Below are positions 15,595 to 18,159 of a stretch of 18,159 bases of DNA, one piece after another. The notes under the pieces are model-generated. The model worked only from the letters and a program-made list of their open reading frames with translations. It was not told the DNA's origin and made no database searches. Origin of the DNA: JAVBNW01 sp031551255 (lineage in GTDB: Bacteria > Bacillota > Clostridia > Christensenellales > UBA1750); assembly GCA_031551255.1 (NCBI GenBank), contig JAVBNW010000062.1, positions 1-18,159 on the forward strand. Reading direction: 5' to 3'. The first letter of the stretch is position 1, and every line of letters starts with the position of its first letter. Made by a program: the position numbers and the translations under genes.

Positions 15595-16371
15595 ATGCCA
15601 GTCATTTCCATGAAACAGTTACTCGAAGCAGGCGTGCACTTTGGCCACCAGACGCGCCGCTGGAACCCCAAGATGGCCCCGTACATCTTTACCGAACGCA
15701 ACGGCATCTATATCATCGATCTGCAAAAGACCGTGCGCAAGATCGACGACGCTTACATGTTTGTGCGCGACATCGCGATGGAGAATAAATCCATCCTGTT
15801 TGTCGGCACGAAGAAGCAGGCGCAGGAATCCGTAGAACAAGAAGCCAAGCGCTGCGGTATGTTTTATGTGAACAACCGTTGGCTCGGTGGCATGCTCACG
15901 AACTTCCGCACCATTCGCACCCGCATCGACCGCTTGAACCAAATCGACGATATGGAGCGCAGCGGCCAGCTTGAAGCGCTGCCGAAAAAAGAGGTTATCA
16001 AACTTAACCACGAGCGCGAAAAGCTGCTGAGCAATCTGGGCGGCATCCGCGAGATGAAAAAGCTGCCCGGCGCGCTGTTTATCGTAGATCCTCGCAAAGA
16101 GCACATTGCTATCGCCGAGGCGCGCACGCTGAAGATCCCGATCGTGGCGATCGTGGATACGAACTGCGATCCGGACGAGGTGGATTACGTTATTCCCGGC
16201 AACGACGACGCGATCCGCGCGGTTAAGCTCATTGCCGGCAAGATGGCCGATGCCGTGCTGGAAGGCCGTCAGGGCGAGCAGATGGACGACGCTTCCGCAG
16301 ACGCGGCGGATGCCGGGGCTGCCGAAGCCGACGAAAAGCCCAACGTAGACGCCGGAGCGGCTGCGGAATAA
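15595..16371 (+). CDS. rpsB: 30S ribosomal protein S2
   Basis: S2 is a 30S ribosomal protein that joins late in assembly and helps S1 bind in bacteria that have it. It has 258 residues. The start is fixed by AGGAGGT five bases upstream and by the family beginning, MPVISMKQLLEAGVHFGHQ. Further family marks are RRWNPKMAPYIF (21-32), GTKKQAQE, NNRWLGGMLTNF, GIREMKKLPGALF and VDTNCDPDEVDYVIPGNDDAIRA (given here without spacing, near 185-210). After about residue 228 the protein ends in an acidic, Ala-rich tail that is probably unstructured; such tails vary between species. It starts the rpsB-tsf transcript and is separated from tsf by 22 bases, including a GGGGAGGG ribosome site. Confidence 0.97.
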   Translation: MPVISMKQLLEAGVHFGHQTRRWNPKMAPYIFTERNGIYIIDLQKTVRKIDDAYMFVRDIAMENKSILFVGTKKQAQESVEQEAKRCGMFYVNNRWLGGMLTNFRTIRTRIDRLNQIDDMERSGQLEALPKKEVIKLNHEREKLLSNLGGIREMKKLPGALFIVDPRKEHIAIAEARTLKIPIVAIVDTNCDPDEVDYVIPGNDDAIRAVKLIAGKMADAVLEGRQGEQMDDASADAADAGAAEADEKPNVDAGAAAE

Positions 16372-16393
16372 TCTTGATGGGGAGGGTCATCCT

Positions 16394-17053
16394 ATGAGCA
16401 ATATTACGGCAAAGGCTGTTCAGCAGCTGCGCGAGATGACGGGCGTTGGCATGATGGACTGCAAAAAGGCCTTGGTAGAGGCGGGCGGCGATATGGAGCG
16501 CGCGAGCGAGCTTCTACGCGAAAAGGGCCTTGCCAATGCGGCGAAGAAGGCCGGCCGCATTGCCGCGGAAGGCGTTGTGGAAAGCTACATTCACATGGGC
16601 GGCAAGATCGGCGTTCTGGTCGAAGTCAATTGCGAAACCGACTTCGTAGCCAAAACTCCGGAGTTTAAATCCTTCGTGCGCGATATCGCCATGCACATCG
16701 CCGCGAGCAACCCTCTCTACCTTGCGCGCGAAGAGGTTCCCGCCGAGGTAATCGAGAAGGAAAAGGAAATTTTAGCCGCACAGGCGCGCAACGAGGGCAA
16801 GCCCGAAAAGATCATCGAAAAGATGGTCGAAGGCCGCGTCGAGAAGTATTATGGCGAGAATTGTCTGCTTGAGCAGCCGTTTGTGAAGGACAGCGACAAG
16901 ACCGTCAAGCAGGTCGTTACGGAAAAAATCCAGACGACCGGCGAAAACGTCTCCATTCGCCGCTTTGTCCGTTATGAAATGGGCGAGGGGCTTAAAAAGC
17001 GCGAAGAGGACTTTGCGGCGGAGGTCATGGCCCAGACCCAGGTGAAGGGCTAA
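16394..17053 (+). CDS. tsf: Elongation factor Ts
   Basis: EF-Ts releases GDP from EF-Tu so that the factor can be reloaded with GTP. It has 219 residues, a short form; E. coli EF-Ts has 283. The N-terminal UBA-like domain (about 1-45) carries LREMTGVGMMDCKKAL. The core contains the signature EVNCETDFVAKT, which holds the Asp-Phe that enters EF-Tu near its Mg site. The C-terminal part keeps SIRRFVRYEMGEGL. Compared with the long form, the second half-repeat of the core is reduced and the remaining segment (about 110-175) is charged and helical. The start follows GGGGAGGG. A strong hairpin terminator begins 13 bases after the stop codon. Confidence 0.96.
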   Translation: MSNITAKAVQQLREMTGVGMMDCKKALVEAGGDMERASELLREKGLANAAKKAGRIAAEGVVESYIHMGGKIGVLVEVNCETDFVAKTPEFKSFVRDIAMHIAASNPLYLAREEVPAEVIEKEKEILAAQARNEGKPEKIIEKMVEGRVEKYYGENCLLEQPFVKDSDKTVKQVVTEKIQTTGENVSIRRFVRYEMGEGLKKREEDFAAEVMAQTQVKG

Positions 17054-17066
17054 GCTATGTTCGATA

Positions 17067-17095
17067 AAAGAGGGGGCGCTTCGCGCTCCCTCTTT
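17067..17095 (+). terminator. intrinsic terminator after tsf
   Basis: A 13-bp stem, AAAGAGGGGGCGC (17067-17079) paired with GCGCTCCCTCTTT (17083-17095), holds a three-base TTC loop and one G-U pair. Its right arm ends in TCTTT, followed by AGC, so the U-tract is short and termination on the + strand may be partial. On the - strand the same stem ends in CTCTTTTAT, so it could act in both directions. Confidence 0.7.
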
Positions 17096-17097
17096 AG

Positions 17098-17160
17098 CTA
17101 TAGAAAAATTACTTGCGCTCCTTGCGGTACGAATGCGCCTTCCACGTAGATTCTCTATAG
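17098..17160. repeat. imperfect inverted repeat with CTATAG ends
   Basis: CTATAGAAAAATT at 17098-17110 and AGATTCTCTATAG at 17148-17160 are imperfect inverted copies, with ten of thirteen positions matching. They enclose 37 bases rich in GCGC and CCTT. The block directly follows the tsf terminator and lies 40 bases before the larger foldback element. CTATAG is itself palindromic, so it also appears as a direct repeat. No gene is visible in it. It may be part of the same inserted unit as the larger element. Confidence 0.45.
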
Positions 17161-17200
17161 GGTGCAAAAGACGGCGTTTCCGGCTTCCTCCCCAATGATG

Positions 17201-17384
17201 GTCGACCAACCCCAAATAAAGAGCAGGCGAGCGGATCTTTTCCCGCATGGCGGCGTCGAGTTCCAGTCCGCGTAGCTGCCGGCATTTCACGCCGAAGGCG
17301 TATCCCGAAGGGTCGCCTCCTTCCGCCTCCTTGCCCTGCGAAAAAATCTCTCGCTCGTCCGCCCCGCTTTTGGGGTTGGTCGAC
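17201..17384. repeat. 184-base foldback element bounded by a perfect 16-bp inverted repeat
   Basis: GTCGACCAACCCCAAA (17201-17216) and TTTGGGGTTGGTCGAC (17369-17384) are perfect inverted copies. The pairing continues inwards: after a six-by-six internal loop, GCAGGCGAGCG (17223-17233) pairs with CGCTCGTCCGC (17352-17362) at ten of eleven positions counting one G-U pair, and a further AT-rich stem pairs the TCTTTTCCCGCA region (17236-17247) with TGCGAAAAAA (17337-17346). The centre holds small hairpins ACGCC-GAA-GGCGT (17289-17301) and CCC-GAA-GGG (17304-17312). The result is a long rod with internal loops. No coding gene with known features is present. It could be a non-autonomous mobile element (MITE-like) or a structured RNA gene; the sequence does not decide. 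Together with the terminator and 17098-17160 it accounts for most of the 365-base gap between tsf and pyrH. Confidence 0.75.
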
Positions 17385-17418
17385 TAAAACGGAGAAAATA
17401 CCGAAAGGCGGGACTTTC

Positions 17419-18153
17419 ATGCAACCAGTGTATAAGCGGGTCGTGATCAAAATCAGCGGAGAGGCTATCGGCAAGGATGGAGCGGGGTTCGATCCGGCCA
17501 TCATCGCCGACGTCGCGCAGCGCATCATCGAACTGAGTGCGATGGGCGTGGAAATTGGCTTGGTGATCGGCGCGGGCAACATATGGCGCGGCCGCCAGGG
17601 CGCGGGCATGAACATGGATGCCGCTACCGCCGACTATATGGGCATGCTCGGAACCGTGATCAACGCGCTTTGCATGCAGGACGCGATTGAAAGACTGGGC
17701 AAGGGCAAGGGCAAGGATGGCGCCGATGTGCAGGTGCGCGTCATGACCGCCATCGAAATGCGTCAGCTCGCAGAGCTGTACATCAGCCGCAGGGCGAAGC
17801 GGCATTTAGAAAAAGGACGCGTCGTGATCTTTGCCGCGGGCATGGGTACGCCGTTTGTGACGACGGATTCGGCCGCCGCCCTTCGCGCGGTGGAAATCGA
17901 CGCGGAGGCGGTGTTGCTTGCAAAGAATGTGGATTATGTCTACGATTCCGATCCGCGCACCAACCCGGATGCGAAGCCCTTGAAAGAAGTAAAGTATATC
18001 GAAGCGCTGAACCGCGGCCTGAAGGTGATGGACAATACCGCGCTTACGATTTCTATGGACAACAACATGCCCATTTATTGCTTTGCGCTCAAGGACACCC
18101 AGAATATCATCCGCATTGCATGTGGCGAAAAAATCGGAACGGTGGTTTCTTAG
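17419..18153 (+). CDS. pyrH: UMP kinase
   Basis: PyrH phosphorylates UMP to UDP in pyrimidine synthesis and belongs to the amino-acid-kinase fold, unlike eukaryotic UMP/CMP kinases. It has 244 residues, near the usual 240. Family marks: KISGEA (11-16), GAGNIWRG (51-58), ADYMGMLGTVINAL (71-84), RRAKRHLEKGRVVIF (124-138) and VMDNTA. Unusual points: Thr144 stands where the GTGNP motif nearly always has Asn (here GMGTP), VDYVY (171-175) replaces VDGVY, and a Lys/Gly-rich insert of a few residues lies at about 94-101. The frame is intact, so it is probably active. The ribosome site is weak (AAAGGCGGG, 17404-17412). It normally follows rpsB-tsf, as here, but is set apart by the 365-base structured gap. 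The six bases after its stop hold nothing I can call. Confidence 0.94.
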   Translation: MQPVYKRVVIKISGEAIGKDGAGFDPAIIADVAQRIIELSAMGVEIGLVIGAGNIWRGRQGAGMNMDAATADYMGMLGTVINALCMQDAIERLGKGKGKDGADVQVRVMTAIEMRQLAELYISRRAKRHLEKGRVVIFAAGMGTPFVTTDSAAALRAVEIDAEAVLLAKNVDYVYDSDPRTNPDAKPLKEVKYIEALNRGLKVMDNTALTISMDNNMPIYCFALKDTQNIIRIACGEKIGTVVS

Positions 18154-18159
18154 CGAACT

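Noticed and set aside
15480..15788. Short + strand ORF beginning in the rpsB promoter region
   Set aside because: It overlaps the -10 box and then the first 190 bases of rpsB in another frame, with no ribosome site.
17109..17615. 168-codon minus-strand ORF running from within pyrH through the foldback element
   Set aside because: Most of it is antisense to pyrH and the rest is the inverted repeat. It is rich in Arg, Gly and Pro, has no recognised domain and no convincing ribosome site. Lack of stops is expected in GC-rich sequence.
1..18159. CRISPR arrays, tRNA or rRNA genes, phage or defence genes
   Set aside because: No regularly spaced repeats, no tRNA-like cloverleaf and no such protein families were seen; nearly all sequence is taken by housekeeping genes.

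Overview
The window is a GC-rich (about 60% by eye, not computed), almost fully coding, single-direction block of housekeeping genes. All 19 genes I accept are on the + strand. The organism is most likely a high-GC member of the Bacillota, class Clostridia. The order yicC(yloC)-remA-gmk-rpoZ-coaBC-priA-def-fmt-rsmB-rlmN-prpC-prkC-rsgA-rpe-thiN is the gene order known from Bacillus subtilis and many Clostridia. RemA and a PASTA-domain PrkC paired with PrpC also point to this phylum. The genus cannot be read from the sequence.

Layout. (1) 1-1069: 3' part of ligA (NAD-dependent DNA ligase), cut by the window edge. (2) 1150-4325: yicC, remA, gmk, rpoZ and coaBC, tightly packed or overlapping. (3) 4356-6572: priA, helicase of replication restart. 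(4) 6605-6633: a near-consensus sigma-A-type promoter, then def, fmt, rsmB, rlmN, prpC, prkC, rsgA, rpe and thiN (6668-15417), with overlaps or gaps of a few bases throughout. (5) 15418-15594: a gap with a weak terminator-like fold, an extended -10 promoter and a leader. (6) 15595-17053: rpsB and tsf. (7) 17054-17418: a 365-base gap with a terminator hairpin, a small imperfect inverted repeat and a long foldback element bounded by a perfect 16-bp inverted repeat. (8) 17419-18153: pyrH.

The genes serve translation and its quality control (def and fmt for formyl-Met initiation and removal; rsmB and rlmN for rRNA methylation; rsgA for 30S maturation; rpsB and tsf), nucleotide and cofactor supply (gmk, pyrH, coaBC, thiN, rpe), DNA replication and repair (ligA, priA), transcription (rpoZ, remA), RNA turnover (yicC), and Ser/Thr phosphorylation signalling (prpC, prkC). 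Extensive start-stop overlaps suggest translational coupling.

I found no defence system, prophage, CRISPR array, tRNA or rRNA. The part least explained by known genes is the structured gap between tsf and pyrH. Smaller points are a displaced cysteine in CoaBC, unusual residues in PyrH, a basic N-terminal tail on RsmB, and the direct junction of the thiN block to rpsB without a visible spoVM or rpmB.
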